A stretch of 64,000 nucleotides of DNA, taken from contig NZ_CP027860.1 of NCBI RefSeq assembly GCF_003015185.1, positions 3,162,001 to 3,226,000 of the forward strand. The letters are read 5' to 3'. Origin of the DNA: Ahniella affigens (lineage in GTDB: Bacteria; Pseudomonadota; Gammaproteobacteria; Xanthomonadales; Ahniellaceae). The notes under the pieces were generated by a model. The model worked only from the letters and a program-made list of their open reading frames with translations, was not told the DNA's origin and did no database searches. Made by a program: the position numbers and the translations under genes. Positions within the stretch are counted from its first letter, which is position 1; each line of letters begins with the position of its first letter. Shown one piece after another: positions 24,380 through 33,000 of the stretch.

Positions 24380-26383
24380 TCATTCCTGCGGCGTGAACCC
24401 GAGCGCTTGGTTGCGCTTGCGTTGGAACGCTTCAAGAAAGGAATTCAGATCGGCTTCGCGGCTGTCTGTGCCCGTGCGCTGGATCGCGCGGGCTGCATCG
24501 CGGTCCGGATCGTGCGGCCGTGTGAAAACGGGCCGCACGACGTTTGTTTCTGGCTGCGGTTGTGGCGCTGGCGCGGGCTTCTCGGCTGTTGCATAGAGCT
24601 TTTCTTGCTCCAGCTGGTTGAGTCGCCGCTCTTGCTCCAAGCCGCGCTTCGCGTGCTTCGTGATCCGCGTGCGCAAGCGCTTCGCTTCGGCAGCTGCGTC
24701 GGTATCGTTGTAAGCCCGCGATGGCATGTGCTCTGCAGCAAACAGATAGCGGCCGTCCAGGCTGTACACATGCACGCCGGCCGAAATGTTGGCCGGGTCA
24801 AAGTGCACGCTGACACGCTGATCGATCAGGTTCGGCGCCGCGTCAGACCAGAACTTGTTGCGTCCGTGGCGCGACTGGCCAGCGTCCAGCACGATGACGC
24901 CGGTTTTCGGAATCGTCACGATTTCGCGCGTCATCAGCAGCAGCCGACGCTGAGCGTCTGACAGCACGCGCACCGGGTGTTTAGCGACGCTTTCGGCCCA
25001 TGCTTGGTCAAACGACAACACACCCCTGCAGACCGGCGTGCGACGCTTCGCGCGTGCGTTGTGTCGTGCGACTTCCTCTGCGATGACTTCGCGCAGCAGC
25101 TGCACCGGGATGGCCGTCGACGGGCTGAACCCGCCCACTGCCGTGATGCGTGGATTTGTGGCGACTTCGCTATGCAGTCCACCGATACCGAACGCGCGCT
25201 CGATCGGCTTCGCCCCCGGGTTTCCGGTTTCTGCGTTCGGGCTGGTGAAATGAGGCTCGATGCCGAGCATCTGCAGCAGCCCAACGCCGTCTGCAGGATC
25301 GGACTTGAAGCGATGCCGGCCAGCAGCGCCTGCAGTCATCAGCTTGTTGGCCGCGACGCGCGTGTTGTCGATCCAGCAGTATTCCGGCGCGCAGACTGCG
25401 GTCAAGTCATAGGTCGCGAGCCGGAAGCAATCAGTGTGTTCGGTTTTTGCAAGGCGCCACGCTAAGATCCGGCGTGTTCTGATGTCTTGCCACACCCAGG
25501 CCGTTGCGGTGTTCAAAATCTCGCCATCTTCGAAGCAAACATAAAGCCGGTCGAACTTCAAACCGTCGCCATTGACGGCCTGGCCGGCGCTGAACACCGT
25601 CGAGTCGCGATCGATGGACGGCAGGCGACGCCGCAACGCTTCGGGCCCTTCGCGTGACAGCGTCAGTGACAGCGAATCCACTTCTGATTCCAGGCGGCGC
25701 ACGAACGTTTTCAAGCTCGGCATGGCCTTACCTTGCTTGGCTGCGAGCTCAGCGGTGCGGCGATAGCAGCTGCTCGCGCTCTTGCGGTCGCGCGACATAT
25801 AGGACGATTTGAAAAAGTCCCATAGAACATCGGGAATCTCTGCAGTGCTGGTGCGGCCCGTGTAGTCCGGCAAGAGCAACGCGGGCCAGTCCGCCCGGGC
25901 AGCATTGCCGACAGCGCGCTCCCATCGCGCCAGGCTCGGAGCCGATGCCCCTTTCAGGTTGGCGGCCCGCATCGCAGCGGCGACCTGATCGCGGGCTGCG
26001 CACTTCGGCGTGCCTCCTGCGACCAGCGCGGCGACGGCGTCGAGTTGCTGCGCAGCTTGCACGGCTTCGGCGCGCATCGTGGCCGTCGCTGATTCGTAGC
26101 GTTCCCATGCCGCTCTGATGAGCTGATCGTGCGCGATAGCCGCGAGCTTTCGTGTCGACGTGGCAGGCTTCGGCGCGGCTTCTGGCGGCGTTGCGATCAG
26201 CAACGCTGCCCGCGTCACTGCGGGCAGCGAAGCAATAGCGTATTCAAGCCCTTTGCCGCGCTTGCGGCGTCGGCTTTCCCAGCCCTCGCGTACTGAAGTT
26301 TTCAGTACACCGCGCGTGGTCGACGGCATGCCCGGCAAGCCGGCCAGCTCTGCGGCAGAAAGGAACCGCTGCTCCGTCGTCAT
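24380..26383 (-). CDS. Mu A-like DDE transposase
   Basis: A 667-residue protein, almost the same size as Mu A (663). The N-terminal winged-helix part starts with LSAAELAGLPGMPSTTRGV. The catalytic core shows Asp273 (NGD), Asp339 (WIDNTR) and Glu395 (PIERAFG); spacings of 66 and 56 residues match Mu A (269/336/392). The C-terminal third is basic and would contact B and ClpX. It carries out replicative transposition from the phage ends. Its ATG overlaps the preceding stop by 4 bases. Confidence 0.96.
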   Translation of the reverse strand: MTTEQRFLSAAELAGLPGMPSTTRGVLKTSVREGWESRRRKRGKGLEYAIASLPAVTRAALLIATPPEAAPKPATSTRKLAAIAHDQLIRAAWERYESATATMRAEAVQAAQQLDAVAALVAGGTPKCAARDQVAAAMRAANLKGASAPSLARWERAVGNAARADWPALLLPDYTGRTSTAEIPDVLWDFFKSSYMSRDRKSASSCYRRTAELAAKQGKAMPSLKTFVRRLESEVDSLSLTLSREGPEALRRRLPSIDRDSTVFSAGQAVNGDGLKFDRLYVCFEDGEILNTATAWVWQDIRTRRILAWRLAKTEHTDCFRLATYDLTAVCAPEYCWIDNTRVAANKLMTAGAAGRHRFKSDPADGVGLLQMLGIEPHFTSPNAETGNPGAKPIERAFGIGGLHSEVATNPRITAVGGFSPSTAIPVQLLREVIAEEVARHNARAKRRTPVCRGVLSFDQAWAESVAKHPVRVLSDAQRRLLLMTREIVTIPKTGVIVLDAGQSRHGRNKFWSDAAPNLIDQRVSVHFDPANISAGVHVYSLDGRYLFAAEHMPSRAYNDTDAAAEAKRLRTRITKHAKRGLEQERRLNQLEQEKLYATAEKPAPAPQPQPETNVVRPVFTRPHDPDRDAARAIQRTGTDSREADLNSFLEAFQRKRNQALGFTPQE

Positions 26384-26703
26384 TCGCTGGCCTTCGCTGC
26401 GCTTGCGCAGCTACTGCAGAGATCCGCTTCGACCCACCAGCATCCGCTAGCACACGCGGTGATCGCGGTGCATCCGCAGACGCGGCAGGCTCTAGGCGCA
26501 GGGCGCAACTGGCGCGAAACTTCATAGGCACTCAGGCCAATCACGCCGCGATCGCAAGGGGAATAGACAAATGCAGGCGAGTGAATCAACACTGTGCGGC
26601 GCTTTTGCACCGTTGAAATTTCGACGACTTCGGCGGCGCTCTCGCGGCCGTCGTTGTGTGTGAACAGAACCCGCATACCAACCCGCAGCGCTGAAGGTTT
26701 CAT
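26380..26703 (-). CDS. Small Cys-rich early protein (C4-type zinc motif)
   Basis: A 107-residue protein from ATG 26703, overlapping the previous stop as ATGA. The N-terminal half has an SH3/Tudor-like strand pattern (LRVGMRVLFTHNDGRESAAEVVEIST). The C-terminal half has CRVCGCTAITAC followed by CWWVEADLCSSC, the small zinc-binding motif seen in many Mu-like phage proteins and in some plasmid proteins. Likely nucleic-acid or protein binding; exact role unknown. Confidence 0.72.
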   Translation of the reverse strand: MKPSALRVGMRVLFTHNDGRESAAEVVEISTVQKRRTVLIHSPAFVYSPCDRGVIGLSAYEVSRQLRPAPRACRVCGCTAITACASGCWWVEADLCSSCASAAKASE

Positions 26704-27143
26704 GTCTGCCTCCGCGAGCCCTGCAGGCGTTTGCGCAGCGCCTTCACCTGGTCGTCGATCGCGGCGCGCTCGGCTTCGAGTCGCGCCACGTCGTGTTCGA
26801 GTACTTCCTCGCCAAGCAACACACGGCCGCCGCGAATCCCGGCGAGCCATTCGGTGTAGGCATGCGAACAGCAAACCGCTTCGAGCACGGGCAGCAGCCA
26901 CGCCGGACAATTGAAGTTGTCGCGTGCCTCACTGGTGTAGCCATCAAGCATCAGCTTGCTGATGTCGTGGCCAGAAAGCCGACTGGCGTCGGCTGCGATC
27001 TGCCAGCGATCCTTGCCGCTGGCCGCGAACATTTCGGACAGCAAGTGTGCGAGCACCGCGCGATAGTCTTGGCTGCCAGGTGTCAGCGGCGCAGGGCGCG
27101 GCGCGCTGAACATGTCACGGGTCAGATGATCATGTCGCGTCAT
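26700..27143 (-). CDS. Early phage protein with C-terminal coiled coil
   Basis: A 147-residue protein from ATG 27143 (MTRHDHLTRDMFSAPRP). The middle region (YRAVLAHLLSEMFAASGKDRWQIAADASRLSG, then ISKLMLDGYTSEARDNF) resembles a helix-turn-helix regulator fold commonly found next to Ner in transposable phages, and the C-terminus is a coiled coil (DVARLEAERAAIDDQVKALRKRL). It overlaps the small genes on either side by 4 bases. Probable regulator; not assigned to a named family. Confidence 0.65.
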   Translation of the reverse strand: MTRHDHLTRDMFSAPRPAPLTPGSQDYRAVLAHLLSEMFAASGKDRWQIAADASRLSGHDISKLMLDGYTSEARDNFNCPAWLLPVLEAVCCSHAYTEWLAGIRGGRVLLGEEVLEHDVARLEAERAAIDDQVKALRKRLQGSRRQT

Positions 27144-27382
27144 ACCGCACCCCGCACGTGACACCATGCAGCCGGCCCGGCAGCGCAGCAACGCTGAGGG
27201 GCCCGGGCCGGACTGCAAGGAACGTTCCCACCAGTGAAATCCAGCATGCTCGCCGCCCGCGACGCGGGGTCTGGTGTGCGTCCTGGCAGGGTTTTCGCGA
27301 CAACGCGGCGCGGGGCACTGGCTGCCTGATCCCCAGCCCATGACGCGGGCCATTCGTGTCGATGCTGTGACGTGGGGCGCAT
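27140..27382 (-). CDS. Possible 80-residue early protein between ner and the next gene
   Basis: ATG at 27382 is 2 bases after the Ner stop, and TGA at 27140-27142 overlaps the next ATG as ATGA, matching the operon's pattern. The protein is rich in Arg, Ala, Pro and Cys (segments RAASMLDFTGGNVPC and QRCCAAGPAAWC). It has no recognisable fold and its composition is unusual, so it could be a short regulatory leader rather than a stable protein. Coding status is supported mainly by the overlaps. Confidence 0.45.
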   Translation of the reverse strand: MRPTSQHRHEWPASWAGDQAASAPRRVVAKTLPGRTPDPASRAASMLDFTGGNVPCSPARAPQRCCAAGPAAWCHVRGAV

Positions 27383-27384
27383 AT

Positions 27385-27768
27385 CTATCGGGCCCCTACC
27401 GTTTGCGGATTGCGCTTGTGCGTAATCCGTATAGGATTCGCTTGGAAGTGGTCTGGTCGGCGTGGAGCCGGCCCCCGGCGTCTGTTAGGGGCGCCAGATG
27501 TGTCATATCGCGATGGCCAGATCACTTGCGGCTGTAGGTTCAGCGCATTGGCGATGATTCCCTCAGCTTTCGGAAATGGCCGACGTGCGGCTTCGCCAAG
27601 CGGCGCCCCGTCGTCATATCCGTGAGCAATTGCCAGTTGGCGCAAGCTCCAGCCAGCTTTGTGGAGTGCGACAAGAACATCCTTCCAGTGCCAGTCCTTT
27701 GCGGGCTGGTCTTGGACCGGAAGCCGGTTGCCTTGACCGGTTTTTTTGTCGCTAGTTTTTTTGGTCAT
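27385..27768 (-). CDS. ner: Ner-like early regulator
   Basis: A 127-residue protein. Residues about 25-88 match Mu Ner closely: DWHWKDVLVALHKAGWSLRQ, IAHGYDD, FPKAEGIIANALNL and QPQVIWPSRYD. A basic tail follows that Mu Ner lacks. Ner is a Cro-like helix-turn-helix protein that turns down both the early and repressor promoters. Its start at 27768 lies next to the operator-like repeats and divergent from the repressor gene. Confidence 0.93.
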   Translation of the reverse strand: MTKKTSDKKTGQGNRLPVQDQPAKDWHWKDVLVALHKAGWSLRQLAIAHGYDDGAPLGEAARRPFPKAEGIIANALNLQPQVIWPSRYDTSGAPNRRRGPAPRRPDHFQANPIRITHKRNPQTVGAR

Positions 27769-27839
27769 GCCCGTATGTGCCTGTAAGTCATCACATGTGA
27801 ATTAGATATTAGCCACATGTGCGAGTCTGTCAAGCGGAT
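27769..27839. promoter_or_regulatory. Divergent early/repressor control region with operator-like palindromes
   Basis: Between Ner (minus) and the repressor (plus) are three related octamers spaced 20 and 22 bases apart: CGTATGTG (27772-27779), CACATGTG (27792-27799, inside the perfect 10-base palindrome TCACATGTGA) and CACATGTG (27814-27821). Spacing of about two helical turns fits cooperative repressor or Ner binding. An AT-rich ATTAGATATT lies between the last two. Confidence 0.65.
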
Positions 27840-28409
27840 ATGGCAGTTCCGATTCGTCAATCATTCAAAAGCGGTGCAATCGTGCAAAATAAGACAGCCG
27901 AAACAGTCACTTATGCGCGAATCGGAACTAAAAGCGCAGATTCGGAACTGGTTCCGATTTCACTCGCAGATGTGGGGGCACGAATCGGAACTGCGGCCGA
28001 TCTACTTGGGACCCGCGCAGATGCTGCAAAGGCAATTGGCGTGTCGGCGTCAGCCCTGCAGCGTTACATCAAGGGCGATAACGAACCGCCGTTCACAGCT
28101 ATTGCGCGCCTTGCAGCGCTTTCGGGAGTTTCAATTGCTTGGCTGGCAGGGCTTGACGGCACCGAAAACGTGCAAAACCGCGTGTCGCAGCCCGCGAGAC
28201 TTGATGCCTGGACACTGGGGCAAGCTGTGTACGTGCTCGACGGCGTGCTCAGCCAGTTGGCAAGCCACATGCAGCCCCAGGCTTACGCGGAGACGCTGCT
28301 GATGCTGTGCGACTATTTACAGGCGGGCGGCGGGAAGCTGCAGCCGGACAACGTCGTGGACCTGGTGCAATACATCAAGCGGCGACAGAATGGGAACGAA
28401 TCTGGATGA
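27840..28409 (+). CDS. Prophage repressor (Cro/CI-type HTH)
   Basis: ATG 27840 (MAVPIRQSFK) is taken as start, giving 189 residues; a GTG at 27819 in frame lies inside an operator-like octamer and is less likely. A helix-turn-helix of the CI type is visible around residues 45-105 (AADLLGTRADAAKAIGVSASALQRYIKGDNEPPFTAIARLAALSGVS, given here only as key segments: AKAIGVSASALQRY and AIARLAALSGVS). The C-terminal part is helical and has no LexA-type protease motif, so control may be temperature- or protease-dependent as in Mu. Divergent from the early operon. Confidence 0.82.
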   Translation: MAVPIRQSFKSGAIVQNKTAETVTYARIGTKSADSELVPISLADVGARIGTAADLLGTRADAAKAIGVSASALQRYIKGDNEPPFTAIARLAALSGVSIAWLAGLDGTENVQNRVSQPARLDAWTLGQAVYVLDGVLSQLASHMQPQAYAETLLMLCDYLQAGGGKLQPDNVVDLVQYIKRRQNGNESG

Positions 28410-28743
28410 CCTGATAGCGAAGCTGGCGGCCAATGCCCGCCCGGGCACTGCGTTTGCAGCAATGGCGGGCCTGCAGGGCCCATCTGGCAAGGAAAAATGG
28501 CCGTTCGATCGCCAGGCCGTGCCCGCGCCGCTGCGCCGCCGCGTTGCGTTGGGCCGTATATCGCTGCATGTCGACCGATACAACCTGGATGAGCTGCTGC
28601 AGACCCTGCTGGACGCCGCAGGATTCCGCCGCTTGGCCGAAGTGCCGGACGATGACCTGTTTCGGCTGGAATTGTGGCTAGAAGCGCACGTCGAGCGCCT
28701 GGAAACCGGCTGCAGCGACCCGCACGGCTTCCCGGCGTCTTAA
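28390..28743 (+). CDS. Hypothetical protein downstream of the prophage repressor
   Basis: A 117-residue protein whose ATG overlaps the repressor's last codons by 20 bases, so it is co-expressed with immunity. Mixed helical sequence (NLDDLIAKLAANARPGTAF, LHVDRYNLDELLQTLLDAAGFRRLAEVPDDDLFRLELWL, here abbreviated). It is the outermost gene at the left end. A hairpin-like GC-rich sequence follows (28744-28776). Possible immunity helper; no known family. Confidence 0.65.
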   Translation: MGTNLDDLIAKLAANARPGTAFAAMAGLQGPSGKEKWPFDRQAVPAPLRRRVALGRISLHVDRYNLDELLQTLLDAAGFRRLAEVPDDDLFRLELWLEAHVERLETGCSDPHGFPAS

Positions 28744-28774
28744 ACGGCCATTCAACGCCGGTTTGCCGGCCGTT

Positions 28775-28951
28775 CAATTGATCATTTCAAGTGACCAAGT
28801 TGCCGGAATCTGGCCAATTGATCATTTCGGGACCTTTTTTTGTTTGAAGGTTGCAGAAGGGCTGAAACCCGCAAGCCCGCTGCTTCTGTCCCAGATTGTC
28901 CCGCCTGATCCCGCTATATCCCGGATTGATCAGAGCATGTGACCCCTAACA
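28775..28951 (-). other. Predicted prophage left end with three transposase-site-like repeats
   Basis: Three related sites beginning ATTGATCA occur at 28777, 28817 and 28925; the first and third also share GTGACC at the same offset of 14 bases. On the minus strand, TGTTAGGGGTCAC starts at 28951, placing the third site a few bases from a 5'-TG terminus as L1 is in Mu. This predicts the junction between phage and host at 28951/28952. The right end is outside the window, so the 5-bp target duplication (expected CCGTC) cannot be checked. Confidence 0.6.
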
Positions 28952-29025
28952 CCGTCGCAAGAATCGCGCATCGTCTGTGATCGTTTGAAGCTCGAATAAG
29001 CGCACCAAAGGGGCGGCTGGACTCC

Positions 29026-29448
29026 CTAGCGGGCCGTCGCCTGGTCATTCGCGCCAACAAAACCGATTTTCCGGAATCCCACATTGCGGGCGCTACCCAG
29101 CACCTGGGCCAACGTGTCGAACGATGCATCAGGCTCGACCGCCAGAGCGAGCCCACGCTTCGGGGCTTCGCGCCACTGAACGAGCAGCGCTGGTTCCGCA
29201 TCAGTAGCGGCCATCACTTGCTGACCGATCGTGATCTGGCCGCTGGCCAATACGCGAATCTTCAGCGGTTCGACCAGCTCATCCTGAGTGTCGGGAGACC
29301 GTCCCGGCACATCAAGCGGTATACGGCTCGCGAGCGCCGGCGCGGCAATCAAGAACACCACGAGCAGACACAACATGACGTCAATCAGCGGCGTGACGTT
29401 GATGTCCGCCATGGCGGTGGAACGGGGGGCAGGTCGCAAGAAACGCAT
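29026..29448 (-). CDS. ExbD/TolR-family membrane protein
   Basis: A 140-residue protein from ATG 29448 behind AAAGGAG. It has the ExbD hallmark DINVTPLIDVMLCLLVVFLIAAP, with the conserved Asp in the single membrane helix (proton path), and a periplasmic domain (LKIRVLASGQITIGQ, PDASFDTLAQVLGSARNVGFRKIGFVG). It works in an ExbB-ExbD-TonB or TolQ-TolR type energy complex. No ExbB, TonB or receptor gene is adjacent on this side; the other side is now occupied by the prophage. Confidence 0.88.
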   Translation of the reverse strand: MRFLRPAPRSTAMADINVTPLIDVMLCLLVVFLIAAPALASRIPLDVPGRSPDTQDELVEPLKIRVLASGQITIGQQVMAATDAEPALLVQWREAPKRGLALAVEPDASFDTLAQVLGSARNVGFRKIGFVGANDQATAR

Positions 29449-29660
29449 GGGCATCATCTCCTTTCGCCGGACTCGGCAACGGTCGTAACGCGCGACGATC
29501 GATCCCGGGGTTAGCGGTGTGCGCAGTTTCTTTTGCGGCAATGCAGCATACGGTGATCACCCGATGTCTTGAATCCAGGCTCACAACCAGGGCGCGCCCC
29601 GAAACCCCGTGTGCACAAACGTTTTCAAAAGGGTGCTTGGCCTACCAAATTCCTAAGGAG

Positions 29661-29805
29661 CCTCTGAACATGTTCAGAGGCGATGCGGGCCATGGATGGC
29701 CCGCCCAGAATCAATCACGCAAGTGGTTGATTCTGGAGCACTGAGTCCGGACATGTGCCGGACTCAGTGCGGGTCTGAAAGTCCAGGATGGACTTATTCA
29801 GACCC
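29661..29805. repeat. Cluster of five abutting hairpins
   Basis: Five stem-loops follow each other with 0-4 base gaps: H1 29661-29680 (perfect 20-base palindrome CCTCTGAACATGTTCAGAGG); H2 29685-29704 (7-bp stem, ATGGAT loop); H3 29705-29736 (14-bp stem including one wobble, GCAA tetraloop); H4 29738-29770 (13-bp perfect stem, ACATGTG loop); H5 29771-29805 (GGGTCTGAA/TTCAGACCC enclosing GTCC-AGGAT-GGAC). The stems differ in sequence, so it is not a simple tandem repeat. It fills the gap between the exbD gene and the protease gene (29449-30008), which otherwise holds no convincing gene. Confidence 0.85.
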
Positions 29806-30008
29806 TCCCTAACCGCATTGCTGGCAGGATGACACTCGGAATTTCATAGGGTTCCGACAACGGTCAAGAAGCAGCGCTGCACGTGGGCACCGACCGAACG
29901 TGCAGTGATGAACCCGTCTTCGGCGCACATGGCTTTAAAGCCACGTCTTCCAAACCGCGGGATTGTGCGTTGTATGCTCCGTACCAAGACTGGATGAGGG
30001 TGTTGCGA

Positions 30009-33000
30009 ATGACGTTCAAGACAAGGATTTCACTGGTGGCTGCTTTCGTCATGCTGCTGCCGGCTGGCAGCAGCCTGGCCGTGGCCGACGATAGCGCTCC
30101 CGTTCTGGAAGCCGGCAGCACGGGCATCGTGATGCCTGCGTTGGACATGGCCAAAGCAATTAGCGAAGACGCCTTGGCAGATAGCAAAGGCAACCCGGGT
30201 GGTTGGCGGTACGCCCTGCCTTTCGGCGTCCAGGTCAGTCCAAGAACGCATGGCAAGTGGATGCGCCTGCCCACCGGCCAGATGCAATGGCAGTATCGGG
30301 TGCAGGCCGCATCGGCGGTACATGTCAACTTCGGGTTCACCACCTACTGGCTGCCCGAAGGCGCCGAGCTTCGCATTGAAGCGACCGATGGCACCGAAAA
30401 AATTCGACCGTTTACAGCCGCCGACAACGAATCGCACCGACAACTCTGGACCCCTCCGATTGCGACGCAGGATGTCACGCTGACTTTGACCGCACCGCCC
30501 GACCGCTATCAGCAGGTCGAATTGGTATTGAGCCGGATCAACCAGGGTTATCGAGGCTTCAACTTCCCTGGCAAAGTGTGCAAGTCGGGAAATTGCAACA
30601 CCGACGTTGCCTGTCTGGCCACCGAGGATACCTGGAATCGAGAGCGCCGCGCCGTGGCTGCAATTGGCACGAACGGAGAGCGCTTTTGCACGGGCTCGTT
30701 GGTCAACAACACTGCAAACGATCGGCGCATGTTGTTGGCTACCGCGACACATTGCAATATCAATTCGGGCAATGCGGCGTCGGTGATTGCATACTGGAAC
30801 TTCGAGTCGGCCACTTGTCGCCGCCCGGGCTCAGCAGCCAGTGGCCAGGTCAATGTCGGCCCGACCAGCAACTTCCTCACTGGCTCGCGGTTCCTCGTGT
30901 CGTCGCCAGCGTTCAACAACAGCATTGGCCCAGCCGGCAACAAGAGCGACTGGACCCTGATTGAACTGGACGATCCACCGAATCCTGGCTCGAACCTGTT
31001 CTGGGCTGGCTGGGATCGGAGTGGCACCACCCCGACTTGCGCGGTGCCTGCCGTCGCAAGTTCGACTACCGGATTGTGCGCCTCCATCCATCACCCAAAT
31101 GGCGATGAGAAACGCATCACTTTTAGTGAACAGAACATGGCGACATCTGACATCGGCAATGCTCGAAATGTGCATTGGCAGGTGCAATGGGACAGCACGC
31201 CACCCGTGCTCCCGAATATCGTTGGTTCGGGCGCCCTGCCGCCCAGCGTGACCGAACCCGGCTCATCAGGATCGCCTCTCTACAATGCCAATCATCGCCT
31301 GGTTGGGGTGCTTTCGGGCGGCGCGTCGTTCTGTGGGGCACCAACCTCGCAGTTGAATGATCAATACGGAAAACTCTCGCATGCTTGGGATTACCTGGAC
31401 ACAACGACCACCCGGCTTCGGGATTATCTTGATCCCACCAACTCTGGCGCTATAACGCTCAACGGCATTGACTCGGGTCCAGGCTGCGTTCCGATGACGG
31501 CCAATCTCAGTGTAACGCCGACCAGCCCCAATGTTGACGAGTCAACGCGCCTCAACCTGTCCATATCCGGTGGCACTGCCCCCTATACGGTGGCGTGGGA
31601 TGTCGATGACGATGGCACGATCGACCGAGTCGCGACTGCAATTGGCGGCACAACGTCGTTGGCGCCACATTACGTGCGCGCAACCTCAACCACGATCAAG
31701 GCGACGATTCGAGACAGCCAGGCCTGCAGCACCGAAGTCAGCCGTGCCATCAACGTTGCCGGCCCCGATATCGTGGCGACGGCTGGTGTCCCGACACAAC
31801 TCTGCGGCGACAATGATGCGGCACTCGAACCAGGCGAGCGCTGGGCGGTACCGGTCAATCTCCAGAACAGCGGCGGCAACGATGTGGACAACGGCGTGTT
31901 CGTGTTTGTGCCGGGTGACACCGGTACCGGCGACAGCTCGGAGCTTGCACAGACCGCAGACGCGTTTGGCTACACCCGTGCCGACAACACCGGGCCGCTT
32001 TGTCGATTCCAGGCCATAGACATGAGCGCGCAACCAGCGCTGAGCCCGGTCGCGGCAACCGACACCATCAGCCCATTCGACGATGGCGCAGTGTCGAACC
32101 TGAGTTTGGGGCCAAATCCATTCAACTACTATGGCCAGAATTTCACGCAGTTACAGATGTCCACGAACGGTTACTTGAGCACGTCGCAGAACGACGGCGG
32201 CGGATCGTATGCGAATACCTGTGGATTTTTCCCAACGGGTGCCGACAACGGCTATCTGCAGGCACTGCAAGACGACCTGGTCGTGCAAACCGGCGGAGCA
32301 ATGCGGCATGCTTATTTTGCCAATTGCCCTCGTCAAGCCGATGCTGGCAGCGCCGCGCAAGGCTGCACGGTTTTCGAGTGGCGAAACGTCGGACAATATG
32401 TCAGCAGCAACAGTACCCCAGAAGGCAATGCGGTCTTTCAAGCCATTTTGTACGACCAAAGTTTCGAAATTGTCTATCAGTACTTGACCCCGTCGAGCGA
32501 TTTGGGCGAATCGGCCACGATCGGCATTCAAAACACCTCGGCATCGGTCCGAAATCTATACTCATGCGGCAACCCAGCGGCCACCGCCAACCGGGCCGTA
32601 TGCTTTTTCCATCCTACCCGGCAGCCAAATACAACAAACCTGCGAATCGACGGCCGACCGTATGCAACTGTCACCAGCCTGAACTCCGGCAATACGCTCT
32701 CAGCAGGCATTCCGTTCCAGGTGTCGAGCACGGCGGCCTGTGGGGCGCCTTTGAAAATCAGCTATCTGGGCATGGCTGACGACACCGCGTTTTCCGCTCG
32801 TTCCAATACCATTCTGAACACGGTGGTCGGCAATGGTGGGACGTGCAATGTCAGCAATTGCCCGCTCACGACCACGCCGAAAGCGCTGCCAAGATCGGGC
32901 TTGTATCAAAACCTCAATCGTCTGGGCAGCGGCACCGCGGCGTTCAATATTCCACGCGATGGCAATCCCACGCAATTTGCGTCGGTGTGGTACACCGCAA

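Larger units (their letters stand above)
1..28951 (-). mobile_element. Mu-like transposable prophage (partial, right end outside window)
   Basis: The stretch holds, in Mu order, a repressor, Ner, transposase A, ATPase B, Gam-like, GemA and Mor genes, a lysis cassette, and head and tail genes equivalent to Mu gp25-gp32 and gp36. Nearly all genes lie on the minus strand and overlap by 1-4 bases. Presence of a tail tube and tail chaperone without a contractile sheath gene points to a B3/D3112-like siphovirus. The left terminus is inferred near 28951; tape measure and remaining tail genes run off position 1. Insertion lies about 75 bp beyond the stop of an intact exbD-like host gene. No broken essential gene is seen, so it may be inducible. 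Confidence 0.93.

Noticed and set aside
24977-25465. Plus-strand frame within the transposase gene
   Set aside because: Shadow of the transposase reading frame; Cys/Arg/His-rich with no start signal.
29661-29805. Integron attC site or retron ncRNA
   Set aside because: No integron integrase or reverse transcriptase in the window, and stems are unrelated instead of attC-like with R/L boxes.
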